From Planctomycetota bacterium (lineage in GTDB: Bacteria > Planctomycetota > UBA1135 > UBA2386), in NCBI GenBank assembly GCA_027621295.1, contig JAQCBR010000034.1:1-35230 (forward strand): 35,230 nucleotides of DNA, read 5' to 3'. Below are positions 1 to 7,123 of the stretch, piece by piece (positions within the stretch are counted from its first letter, which is position 1; every line of letters begins with the position of its first letter). Position numbers and translations under genes: made by a program. The notes below the pieces were generated by a model. It was not told the origin of the DNA, searched no databases, and saw nothing but the letters and a program-made list of their open reading frames with translations.

Positions 1-526
1 CCTGGCTCGTCTCGAGCCCGGCGAGTTCGACCAGCTTGAGGTCGTTGAGGAGCTTCTGGATGCGCGCGTTGAGGACCAGGAGTGGGCCCTTCGACTGGCA
101 GAGGCCCGCGAGGTTGCACGCCTCGTGGATGCCGGCGCCGCCGCCGTCAGGTCCACCGTTCTCAGGCCTGCCGTCGTCGGTCTGACCGCCGTCCGATCCA
201 CAGTCCGGCCGATGGCCGAACTCCCGCTCGTGCGCGCACTCGACGAACGAGAACGGCCCCTCGACCGCGCGGAGGACCGCGCCGAGGCTGATCTCACGCG
301 GCGATGCGGCGAGGCGATAACCGCCGCGGGCCCCGCGGACCGAGCTCAGGAAGCCGGCGCGGGTCAGGTCCTTGAGCAGGTTGGCGACGAGCGACTTGTT
401 CAGGGCCGAGAACGAAGCGAGCTCCTGCGCGCTGACGAGCGCATCCCTTCCCTCCTCGGCGGCGCGGCGCGCGAGATAGGAGAGGATGAACACGGCGTAG
501 TCGGCTTTCTTCGTGATCCGGAACAT
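1..526 (-). CDS. Rrf2-family transcriptional regulator, probable Fe-S cluster sensor (3' end outside window)
   Basis: Reading leftwards from ATG at 526, 175 codons stay open to the window edge, so the C-terminus is missing. The N-terminus (MFRITKKADYAVFIL) and the winged-helix part ending in GARGGYRLAASP (about residues 65-76) are typical of Rrf2/IscR/NsrR proteins. Cysteines at residues 97, 109, 137 and 143 lie where this family binds a 2Fe-2S or 4Fe-4S cluster. A Gly/Asp-rich stretch (about residues 104-132) lengthens the cysteine loop relative to IscR. The start is supported by GGAG at 534-537, six bases upstream, and by a good promoter further up. It is transcribed divergently from a YgfZ-like gene, so a role in Fe-S homeostasis is likely. 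Family assignment is firm. The target (Fe-S status, nitric oxide or cysteine) is not visible; a SUF operon may lie beyond the left edge. Confidence 0.9.
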   Translation of the reverse strand, partial: MFRITKKADYAVFILSYLARRAAEEGRDALVSAQELASFSALNKSLVANLLKDLTRAGFLSSVRGARGGYRLAASPREISLGAVLRAVEGPFSFVECAHEREFGHRPDCGSDGGQTDDGRPENGGPDGGGAGIHEACNLAGLCQSKGPLLVLNARIQKLLNDLKLVELAGLETSQ

Positions 527-593
527 GCGTCACTCCGGGGGCCTTCGGCATCGCGACCCGGAACCGACGGAGGTCTCCGGGCGAAGGCCGCGC

Positions 594-622
594 AAAATAG
601 GTGCTGTCAGGGGCTCTATCAA
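594..622 (-). promoter_or_regulatory. Putative sigma70-type promoter of the Rrf2 gene
   Basis: On the minus strand, TTGATA (622-617) is followed after exactly 17 bases by TATTTT (599-594). These match five of six and four of six consensus bases. Transcription would start near 587, leaving a leader of about 60 bases before the ATG at 526. Seen in sequence; promoter activity is inferred. Confidence 0.55.
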
Positions 623-633
623 GGGGAGCCCCT
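609..633. promoter_or_regulatory. Inverted repeat over the -35 box, possible Rrf2 operator
   Basis: AGGGGCTC at 609-616 and GAGCCCCT at 626-633 form a perfect 8-base inverted repeat with a 9-base centre. The centre contains the -35 hexamer (617-622) of the putative Rrf2 promoter. A dimer bound here would block that promoter, and the site also lies 63 bases upstream of the divergent YgfZ-like start. It does not resemble the known IscR or NsrR consensus. It could also be a transcribed hairpin. Confidence 0.4.
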
Positions 634-695
634 CGTTAGAATTCCTCGTCGGGGCCTGCGCAGCGCGTCGGTACTCGGCCTCAAACCACTGGCAA

Positions 696-1640
696 ATGGC
701 TGTTTACGAGTATCTGGCAGGCGTTCTTCCACCGTCAGGTCGGGCGTATCGCACGGCTGCGCCCTACGTGCGGCTCGAGGTTTCCGGTCCCGACAGCGCC
801 GACTTCCTGCATCGACTTTGCTCGCAGGACGTGCTCGGTCTCGCCGAGGGTGAAGTGCGGCCCGCAGCGTTCCTGTCGCCGAAGGGGAAGCTCGTCGCGA
901 CCGCGTTCCTCGGGCGACGGGGTGACGCGATCCAGATCGAGGTCCAGGCCGGTCAGGCGGACACGCTGGCGGAGCTCCTCGACCGCTACCACTTCACCGA
1001 GCGGCTCGAGATCCGCAGGCCGGGGGGGCTCGTCTGCACCGAGTGGATGGGGGTCACCGGCGGGGAGTGGGGCGATCTCGGCGGGCCGGCCCCGGGTTCT
1101 CTGCGGGCATCGGGAGACGGGGTGACGTTCGCGGGCGAGCGGCACGGGGTCCGATGGCTCCGGCACCACGGACCCGCTGGGGATGCGGGGGCGCTGGCCG
1201 CCGGTCCAGGGGCCACGGAGCTCGATGCGGACACGGCCGAGTGCCTGCGCAGGCTCGCCGGTCTCGTCGCGGTCGGCGTCGAGACCGAAGAGAACACGCT
1301 CGCGCTCGAGGCCGCCCTCGACGACCACGTGGCGACCGACAAGGGGTGCTACACGGGCCAGGAGATCGTCGCGCGCATCCACACTTACGGGCACGTGAAC
1401 CGGACGCTGGCGCTGCTGCGGATCGAGTCGAGCGAGCCGGTCGCCCGAGGGGTGGCCCTGATCGACGTCGACGACGGCGATCCCGTCGGCCGCGTGATGG
1501 CGGCCGGGCCGATCCCGGGCCGGAACGACCAGCTGGGCTTCGGATTCCTCCCCGAGGCCTTCGTCGAGGAGCCGGTTCCGCTGGCGCTCGGTGCGGCCGA
1601 CGGGCCCGTGGTTCAGCTCGAGCCCTTGTCCCCGGCGTAG
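696..1640 (+). CDS. ygfZ: YgfZ/GcvT-like folate-binding protein (Fe-S cluster maintenance)
   Basis: The protein is 314 residues. YgfZ (COG0354) proteins resemble the glycine-cleavage T protein, bind tetrahydrofolate and help maintain certain Fe-S enzymes. The family signature KGCYTGQE is at residues 216-223, with the conserved cysteine C218. The N-terminal pattern LEVSGPDSADFLHRLCSQDV (27-46) is also typical, followed by FLSPKGKLVA (59-68). Length fits the family. I chose the ATG at 696 because homology begins just after it; an in-frame start at 513 would run into the divergent Rrf2 gene. It shares its upstream region with the Rrf2 regulator and overlaps the convergent cupin-like gene by 28 bases at its end. 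The family is confident; the exact start is less so. Confidence 0.9.
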   Translation: MAVYEYLAGVLPPSGRAYRTAAPYVRLEVSGPDSADFLHRLCSQDVLGLAEGEVRPAAFLSPKGKLVATAFLGRRGDAIQIEVQAGQADTLAELLDRYHFTERLEIRRPGGLVCTEWMGVTGGEWGDLGGPAPGSLRASGDGVTFAGERHGVRWLRHHGPAGDAGALAAGPGATELDADTAECLRRLAGLVAVGVETEENTLALEAALDDHVATDKGCYTGQEIVARIHTYGHVNRTLALLRIESSEPVARGVALIDVDDGDPVGRVMAAGPIPGRNDQLGFGFLPEAFVEEPVPLALGAADGPVVQLEPLSPA

Positions 1641-2422
1641 ACCAGCACGAAGACCGTTCGCCCCGCAACGGCACGCAGTTCGGGCACCTCGGAGCCGCGG
1701 AACGCGACCGGACCGTCCTCGGCGCGGACCACGGCGTCACCGACCTGGGCCTCGCCCTCGGTCTCGACGTGGATCGCGACTTCCGACGGGTAGGGACCGC
1801 GCGTCGGTGGTTCGGGGCGGACCGCGCAGCCCGTCTCCGCGTGCACTTCGTCGACGCAGAGGCCGAGCGCCTTGTAGTCGAGCCCGAGCACGCGGTGGTG
1901 CGTGACGCCGGCGGGGGCCGGGATCGACTCGATCCGCCGCGGCAGGATCGCTTCGCTCGACGTCAGGAACGCCTCCGACGGCTTCCAGGTCCCGCTCATC
2001 GGGTCGAACGCCTTCCCGCTGCCGGCCAGGGCGAGCAGCGGCTTGCGGCCGAGCTCCTCGCGCGGAGTCTCGACCGCCGGCAGCTCCGGCTGGCGCGCGG
2101 CGACGATCAGGATCGGACCCGCGCCGTTCTGGGACTGCCAGCGGGTCCGCGGCGGCAGGAACACCGCGACCGGCCGCTTCGCGTCGAGGGGGGTCGTGCG
2201 GAGGCCGCGGCGGATCCACGAGCCCGAGCCGGCGTAGAGGTCGTGCGTGCCGCCGAGGACCAGCAGCAGGCCTTCGCCGTCCGGGGAAGGGGTCGGGTCG
2301 CTGTCGCCGTCGACCTCGACGCGCGTGAATGGCAGGAACCTCTCACTGCCCTCGTCGACCCGGGCGGTGGAGGTGCGGCCCGTCGGATCTTCTCCGGTCG
2401 CTGCGTAGGGGACTCGCTGCAT
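1613..2422 (-). CDS. Cupin-like protein, weakly like IolB (5-deoxyglucuronate isomerase)
   Basis: This 269-residue protein is predicted from the ATG at 2422 (MQRVPYAAT). The N-terminal half has alternating beta strands and glycine turns, including GEGLLLVLGG, a long polar stretch, then PVAVFLPP and GPILIVAARQPELPA. This recalls the N-terminal cupin of IolB. The C-terminal half (GVTHHRVLG onward) lacks the HxH...E metal motif expected of an active IolB, so catalysis is doubtful. It is the last gene of a minus-strand run, 107 bases after the prolyl isomerase gene, and overlaps the YgfZ-like gene by 28 bases tail to tail. An upstream TTG at 2458 is possible but has no better SD. The gene looks real; its function is unknown. 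Confidence 0.6.
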   Translation of the reverse strand: MQRVPYAATGEDPTGRTSTARVDEGSERFLPFTRVEVDGDSDPTPSPDGEGLLLVLGGTHDLYAGSGSWIRRGLRTTPLDAKRPVAVFLPPRTRWQSQNGAGPILIVAARQPELPAVETPREELGRKPLLALAGSGKAFDPMSGTWKPSEAFLTSSEAILPRRIESIPAPAGVTHHRVLGLDYKALGLCVDEVHAETGCAVRPEPPTRGPYPSEVAIHVETEGEAQVGDAVVRAEDGPVAFRGSEVPELRAVAGRTVFVLVYAGDKGSS

Positions 2423-2529
2423 GGGAACAGGTCTGGGATGTCGGCGTGCTTCGTGCAAGCGGTCGTCGCGGGCTTTCCGGTCGTCGATCGAGCAGCAGGC
2501 ATGCTGTGCGCGGGCTCGATCAGGGCACG

Positions 2530-3882
2530 TCAGCCGATCACTTCGATCGCGGCCGCGTCGAGCATGTCGGCCAGGTCACGTTGGGCGAGGTCCTCGCGCA
2601 GCGCCTCGAGGAGACCCGCGTCGTCGGGGGCGGGCACCACCTTCGAGACGCGGACCAGGCAATACCCGAGCGGGACGCGGATCGGTTCCGAGACCTGCAG
2701 CACCGGGAGCGAGAACGCAGACTCGAGCACCGCGTCCGGAATCTCATCCGTGCCGCGGGCGAAGAGCCCCAGGTCCCCGCCGCGCACCTTCGAGTACGGG
2801 TCCTCGCTGTGGATCTGGGCGACGCGGAGGAACGACTGGCCTTCGTCGATCAGGGAGCGGACGCGCAGCGCCTCCTCGCGCGCCTGGTCGAAGGTCCGCT
2901 TGACGATCGCGTTCGGTTCTTCGACTCCGCGCAGCAGCACGATCGAGATCGCCCGCTTCTCGCCGTGGTCGCGGAGGACCGCAGCGCGGTCCTCGCGAAG
3001 GCGTTCGGCGAGCGCAGCGGGCGGATGCTTGCGCGCCGCGAGCCGCTCGAGCTGGACCGTCGCGACGAGCTGGGGGGACCGGGCGAGTTCGTCGACCGTC
3101 ATGCCCTGCGTCGAGAGCAGCCAGTCGTCGTAGCGGATGCCCCCGTAGCGCGGGTCGCTCTCGATCTTCTTCCGCCGCTCGGCGATCTCCGCCCGCGTGT
3201 CCTCCTCGGTCACGCGCAGGCCGGCTTCGTCGGCGCGGTGCTGGAGGAGCTCACGGAGCACGATCCTTCGGACCATTTTGTTCCGCTCTTCGAGCGGCAC
3301 GTTCGGCAGGATCTCTGCGCCGAGGTCGGCGAGGTCGAAGCGTCTCGCATCGACCTGCGCGACGATCGCAGGCGACAGCTCCGCCTCGTCCACGACGACG
3401 CGATGGCGACCGCGCGCCTCCTCGAGCCAGAGGCGCTGCAGTTCCGGAGTGACCTCGGCTGGATCGCGCAGGTCCAGGGCCTTCATCACGAGGCGCTGGT
3501 GCGCGACCTGGAAGCGGACGAACTTCTGCTCGAACTGCGCCCGATCCATCCGCTTCGCGACGAGGAAGTCGGCGAGCGTCGCTCCAGCGGTCCTCAGCTG
3601 CGCCTCGATCCCGTCGATGCAGGCGGTGACGTCGGCGTCCGTCGGCTCGATGCCAGCGTCGCGGGCCTCGATCGCGACGAGCTCGCGGTCGACCAGAACC
3701 TGCAGCGCCTCCTGGCCGTGTTCGCCCCGCCGATGGCGTTCGCCGACCTCGCGCGCCAGCTGGCTCCGGGTGACGGCGGCAGCCTTCCCACCGGGGAGCC
3801 GAAAACGGGCGACGATGTTCTCGCCCTGGGGTGCGGGCGTGGCGGCGATCCAGCAGAGGGCGGCGGTTGCCAGGCTCAACAT
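2530..3882 (-). CDS. Secreted SurA/PpiC-like peptidyl-prolyl cis-trans isomerase
   Basis: The protein is 450 residues from ATG at 3882. A short hydrophobic leader (residues 1-15, MLSLATAALCWIAAT) suggests export to the periplasm. Residues 35-135 and 225-290 are charged and helical, as in SurA-like chaperone domains, and contain a 'VLVDRELVAIEA' segment typical of the family. A single parvulin (rotamase) domain covers about residues 308-416. It carries HSEDPYSKVRGGDLGLFARG (358-377) and ends in PLGYCLVRVSKV. The family helps outer-membrane and secreted proteins fold. It follows the histidine kinase gene by 70 bases on the same strand. A start upstream of 3882 would add an arginine-rich sequence unlike a leader, so I reject it. 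Confidence 0.87.
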   Translation of the reverse strand: MLSLATAALCWIAATPAPQGENIVARFRLPGGKAAAVTRSQLAREVGERHRRGEHGQEALQVLVDRELVAIEARDAGIEPTDADVTACIDGIEAQLRTAGATLADFLVAKRMDRAQFEQKFVRFQVAHQRLVMKALDLRDPAEVTPELQRLWLEEARGRHRVVVDEAELSPAIVAQVDARRFDLADLGAEILPNVPLEERNKMVRRIVLRELLQHRADEAGLRVTEEDTRAEIAERRKKIESDPRYGGIRYDDWLLSTQGMTVDELARSPQLVATVQLERLAARKHPPAALAERLREDRAAVLRDHGEKRAISIVLLRGVEEPNAIVKRTFDQAREEALRVRSLIDEGQSFLRVAQIHSEDPYSKVRGGDLGLFARGTDEIPDAVLESAFSLPVLQVSEPIRVPLGYCLVRVSKVVPAPDDAGLLEALREDLAQRDLADMLDAAAIEVIG

Positions 3883-3952
3883 GTCGATCGTTATAGCCGG
3901 AGCCCCAGCGCGGACTCCACGCATGCGGCGCCTGTCGTGAGCGGGGAGTCGG

Positions 3953-5512
3953 TCAGGACTCGCGGCCGACAGCGCCCGCCACGGCGTGCTCGTACGTCGG
4001 GTTCGAGCCCGGCGCGCGCCGCGGCAGGCGCAGCACGAACGTGGCGCCGAACCCGGACTCCTGCTCGCAGGAGATCGTCCCACCGTGCGCTTCGGCGATG
4101 CGTCTGGCGACCGGGAGTCCGAGGCCGAAGCCGTCCGGCTTGGCGGTCATCGTCTCGCCCGACTGGGCGAAGAGCCCGAACACGCGGTCGGCCTCGCGGG
4201 GATCGAGACCCGGGCCCTCGTCCCGGATCCGCACCTCCGACCAAGTCGCGTCGCCGCCGATGCGTGCTTCGACCGTGGCTCCCTCGGGAGAGAACTTGAC
4301 GGCGTTGTCCAGGAGGCCGTCGAGGACCCTGCCGATCCGTTCGGGGTCGCAGTCGACCGGTGCGCCGGTCCGCTCCATGCCGGCTCGGATCAGCGTCAGC
4401 CTCCGCGATGCGGCGCCCGGCCGCGCGCGCGCCAGCGCCGCGTCGACGAGCGACTCGATCGGCGTCGCCGCACGCTTCAGTTCCAGAGGCGCAGCCTCGA
4501 GGGCCGCGATCTCGAGCACGCTGTCGATGAGTTCCAGCAGGCGCCGCGATTCCTCGTCGACGATCCCCAAGAACTCGCGGCGCTCCTCGGGGCTGCCGCC
4601 GTCGAACTTCCTGAGGATCTCGATCGATGCGAGGATCGAGGTCAGCGGCGTGCGCATCTCGTGCGACACGTTGGACAGGAACGAGTCCTTCGCCCGGTCC
4701 AGCGAACGCAGGGCGGAGTTCGCCTGCTCGAGTTCCTGGGTGCGCTGGGAGACGCGATGCTCGAGCTCCCGCCGCGTGCGGGTGGAGTCGATGCGATGCC
4801 GTTCTACGGCGCGCGCCATCGCGTTGAAGCGGACCGAGAGCCGGCCGAGCTCGTCCCGGGTCGATGCGACGAGGCGTCGTTCGGTCCGGCCTTCGCTGAC
4901 GTCCCGCATCGCGTCGGCGAGTTCGCCGAGGGGCCGGAGCAGCCAGCGCGCCGCGATGCCCGCGGCGACGGTCCCGGTCAGCACCAGCAGCACGGCCCAC
5001 AGCGACAGCGTCGCGCGCAGCGTCGTGCCGGCCGCGGCGGCGGTGTCGATCGGGATCGAAACGAGCGCGATGCGGGTCAGGTCGGCGTCCGCGGTCGCCG
5101 TGGCGACGATGTGCGGGCGGCCCGCGAGGTCCGCTCGGACCGAGCCGGGCGTCGGCCGACGCGCGAGGCCGAGCAGGCTCTCGTGTGTGTCCGGCAGGGC
5201 TCCGACCAGCGCGTAGCCAGCGGCGTCGGTCCGCGCGACGTGGATCGCCGCGCCGGTGCCCTCCGGCAGCCGTCCGGCGAGCCGCGCGAAGCGCTCCTCT
5301 GCGCTGAGGTCCTCTCGCTGTCTCAGGTCGGCGGCGAGCTGCCTCGCTGCCGCGAGCGCGGCGTCCGCATGCGGGGCGGTGAGCGCCTCCTCGACGCCCC
5401 ACGGCACGGTGGCGACGAGGATTCCGCCCCACGCCGTCAGCACGACGGCGAGCGTCAGGGCAAAGCGCAGCCCGAGGCTCTGCCCGATGCGGCTCCGGAT
5501 GCGGCGCATCAT
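3953..5512 (-). CDS. Membrane-bound sensor histidine kinase (HAMP-HisKA-HATPase)
   Basis: The protein is 519 residues from ATG at 5512; a second ATG follows at 5509. Domains in order: membrane helix (about 14-37), periplasmic sensor region (38-167) with no family I recognise, second helix (168-190), HAMP (192-238), coiled coil (245-275), HisKA with phospho-acceptor H284 in SHEMRTPL, and a HATPase domain. The ATPase domain shows the N box (LLDNAVKFS, N403), G1 (DEGPGLD, 431-437), F box (VFGLFAQ) and G2 (GFGLGLP, 461-467). It should autophosphorylate and pass phosphate to a response regulator, but none is encoded in the window. It lies 79 bases after the Clp-like gene and 70 before the prolyl isomerase gene. 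This context hints at sensing envelope stress, which is inference. Confidence 0.93.
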   Translation of the reverse strand: MMRRIRSRIGQSLGLRFALTLAVVLTAWGGILVATVPWGVEEALTAPHADAALAAARQLAADLRQREDLSAEERFARLAGRLPEGTGAAIHVARTDAAGYALVGALPDTHESLLGLARRPTPGSVRADLAGRPHIVATATADADLTRIALVSIPIDTAAAAGTTLRATLSLWAVLLVLTGTVAAGIAARWLLRPLGELADAMRDVSEGRTERRLVASTRDELGRLSVRFNAMARAVERHRIDSTRTRRELEHRVSQRTQELEQANSALRSLDRAKDSFLSNVSHEMRTPLTSILASIEILRKFDGGSPEERREFLGIVDEESRRLLELIDSVLEIAALEAAPLELKRAATPIESLVDAALARARPGAASRRLTLIRAGMERTGAPVDCDPERIGRVLDGLLDNAVKFSPEGATVEARIGGDATWSEVRIRDEGPGLDPREADRVFGLFAQSGETMTAKPDGFGLGLPVARRIAEAHGGTISCEQESGFGATFVLRLPRRAPGSNPTYEHAVAGAVGRES

Positions 5513-5591
5513 GGCTGCCGATGGGATCGGAGCGGGGGCGGCCCGGGATGGAGTGGATGGCTCTCGATCCGGGACCACGCCCGCGGCCCGC

Positions 5592-6941
5592 TCAGGCGGA
5601 CTGGGCGACCTCGGTCGAGGCGCGCCGTACGAGTTCCAGTTCGGTTCGTCCGTGCCGGACACGGACGCGGACCACGGCGCCGTCGCCGAGGCACTCCTGG
5701 AGGATGAGATCCGTCAGCGGGTCTTCGATCTGTCGCTTGATCAGTCGACGGAGCTCGCGGGCGCCGTACTCCTCGGAGAATCCCTCGCGGGCGAGGTGGG
5801 TCCGCACGCCGGGCGAGAACTCGATGCGGATGCCGCTGGGCGAGAGCAGGTCCTGGATCTCGCGGAGCATCCGCTGCGCGATCTGCGCGCACACCTTCAC
5901 GTCCAGCGGATTGAAGACCACGATGTCGTCGATCCGGTTCACGAACTCGGGGCGGAACGCCTCCTTGAGTGCGTCGACGGTCGCGTCGTGGAGGGTCGCT
6001 CCTTCGACCGACGCTCCGCCGGACTTCCGTGCGAAGCCCATCCGCGAGCGGATCGCGTCGACCTTCTCGACGCCGAGGTTGCTCGTCAGGATGACGACCG
6101 TGTTCTCGAAGCTGATCTGCTGGCCCTTGCTGTCCGTCAGGATGCCCTCGTCGAGGAGCTGGAGCAGCAGGTTGTGGACCTTGGAGTGGGCCTTCTCGAT
6201 CTCGTCGAACAGCACCACGCAGGCGCCCTTCTTGCGGACCGACTCGGTGAGGAAGCCGCCTTCGTTGTGGCCGATGTAGCCGGGCGGGGAGCCGATGAGC
6301 TTCGCGTATTCGTGCGGGAGCGCGTACTCGGAGCAGTCGATCCGGATCAGGCTGCCCGGTCCGTCGAACAGCTCCTGCGCGACGGCCTTGGCGAGTTCGG
6401 TCTTGCCCGTCCCGGTGCGTCCGACGAGCAGGAACGTGCCAATCGGACGGCCCGGGCGCTTGAGTCCGACGGCGGCCTTCTTGACCGCGCGGACGAGGCC
6501 CTCGACGGCCTGGTCCTGACCGATGACCTGGGTCCTGAGCGCCTTCTCGAGTCCGCGAGCCTTCCGCTGCAGCTCGGACGAGCCGGTGGTGAGGGAGCGG
6601 GATTCCTGGGTATCCTGACCCGCCGCCAGTCCGGCTCCCTTGCCCGGGAGGCTGACCTGGTGGATCTCCAGGCCCGGGTTCACGTCGATGCAGAGCTGGT
6701 AGAGCAGCTCTTCGACGATCTCGGGGTCGTAGTCCTCGTCCACCCGGGCGAGGGCGTTGCTGACCTCGCGGTGGAAGTCCGGCACGCAGGACTCGACCAC
6801 ACGGGCCCGGTAGGACGCCTTGTTGGTGATCTCGTGGTTCAGGAACTCGGTGAGCAGCTCTTCCGTGCAGCAACGCACCCTGATGAACTCGTCGATCAGG
6901 TCGAAGTACTTGATCACCGTGCCTTCGTCGCCGTGCTTCAC
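5592..6941 (-). CDS. Single-ring Clp/Hsp100-type AAA+ unfoldase with unrelated N-terminus
   Basis: The protein is 449 residues with a GTG start supported by a strong SD. Residues 135-430 match the second AAA+ module of ClpA/ClpB/ClpC: Walker A GRTGTGKT (174-181), pore loop GYIG (221-224), Walker B VVLFDE (242-247), sensor 1 TSN (286-288), arginine-finger region FRPEFVNRID (329-338) and sensor 2 GAR (393-395). The first AAA+ module, the middle domain and the usual Clp N-domain are absent. Instead there are about 100 residues of acidic, cysteine-containing sequence I cannot assign. MGF at 301-303 sits where ClpA and ClpC carry the IGL/VGF tripeptide that docks ClpP; ClpB lacks it. It is probably the first gene of the minus-strand run to 1613. 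AAA+ identity is certain; partnership with ClpP is inference. Confidence 0.9.
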   Translation of the reverse strand: MKHGDEGTVIKYFDLIDEFIRVRCCTEELLTEFLNHEITNKASYRARVVESCVPDFHREVSNALARVDEDYDPEIVEELLYQLCIDVNPGLEIHQVSLPGKGAGLAAGQDTQESRSLTTGSSELQRKARGLEKALRTQVIGQDQAVEGLVRAVKKAAVGLKRPGRPIGTFLLVGRTGTGKTELAKAVAQELFDGPGSLIRIDCSEYALPHEYAKLIGSPPGYIGHNEGGFLTESVRKKGACVVLFDEIEKAHSKVHNLLLQLLDEGILTDSKGQQISFENTVVILTSNLGVEKVDAIRSRMGFARKSGGASVEGATLHDATVDALKEAFRPEFVNRIDDIVVFNPLDVKVCAQIAQRMLREIQDLLSPSGIRIEFSPGVRTHLAREGFSEEYGARELRRLIKRQIEDPLTDLILQECLGDGAVVRVRVRHGRTELELVRRASTEVAQSA

Positions 6942-6946
6942 TCGAT

Positions 6947-6952
6947 TCCCTC
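6947..6952 (-). promoter_or_regulatory. SD supporting the GTG start of the Clp-like gene
   Basis: On the minus strand GAGGGA (6952-6947) lies five bases before the GTG at 6941. This fixes the start of the AAA+ gene, which has no suitable ATG nearby. Confidence 0.6.
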
Positions 6953-6996
6953 GTCAGCCTGCGTCCAAGTCGGGATCACCCGGCCCACTCGTGCGC

Positions 6997-7011
6997 TCCC
7001 GAGCCTCGGGA
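6997..7011. repeat. Perfect inverted repeat TCCCGAG-C-CTCGGGA
   Basis: A 7-base inverted repeat with a single central base lies in the 182-base divergent region between the Clp-like and Ser/Thr kinase genes. It could be a regulator-binding site; no -35/-10 pair is obvious nearby. Confidence 0.35.
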
Positions 7012-7036
7012 ACGTCCGCGGGAGCCACCCGACGCC

Positions 7037-7055
7037 CTCGACCCGGTCGGTCGAG
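7037..7055. repeat. Perfect inverted repeat CTCGACC-N5-GGTCGAG
   Basis: A second perfect 7-base inverted repeat lies 25 bases from the first, in the same divergent region. Spacing and size suit an operator for a dimeric regulator, but in such GC-rich DNA chance is a real alternative. Confidence 0.35.
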
Positions 7056-7111
7056 TTCGTGCGGAGCCGCATGTCCGTCCCGGGCTATCGGAATCACGAG
7101 GAGTCGTCCTT

Positions 7112-7119
7112 GAGGAGGG
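7112..7119 (+). promoter_or_regulatory. SD deciding the TTG start of the Ser/Thr kinase
   Basis: GAGGAGGG at 7112-7119 is an almost ideal anti-16S match four bases before TTG at 7124. This makes the TTG more credible than any downstream ATG or GTG. Confidence 0.65.
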
Positions 7120-7123
7120 TTCT

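Noticed and set aside
513..695. Upstream extension of the YgfZ-like protein to a start at 513
   Set aside because: It would overlap the start of the Rrf2 gene and run through its promoter and inverted repeat. The added residues show no family similarity.
1043..3133. A 696-codon plus-strand open frame
   Set aside because: It crosses the YgfZ-like gene and runs antisense to the cupin-like and prolyl isomerase genes. The product is arginine-rich and serine-rich with no domain.
3883..4083. A 67-residue N-terminal extension of the prolyl isomerase
   Set aside because: The added sequence is arginine-rich, overlaps the histidine kinase gene, and would bury the secretion signal that begins at ATG 3882.
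5513..5662. Fifty extra residues at the N-terminus of the histidine kinase
   Set aside because: The extension overlaps the end of the Clp-like gene by 71 bases and is a proline/serine-rich stretch. The first membrane helix fits better just after the ATG at 5512.
3986..5707. A 573-codon plus-strand open frame
   Set aside because: It is antisense to the histidine kinase, whose H, N, G1 and G2 boxes are unambiguous.
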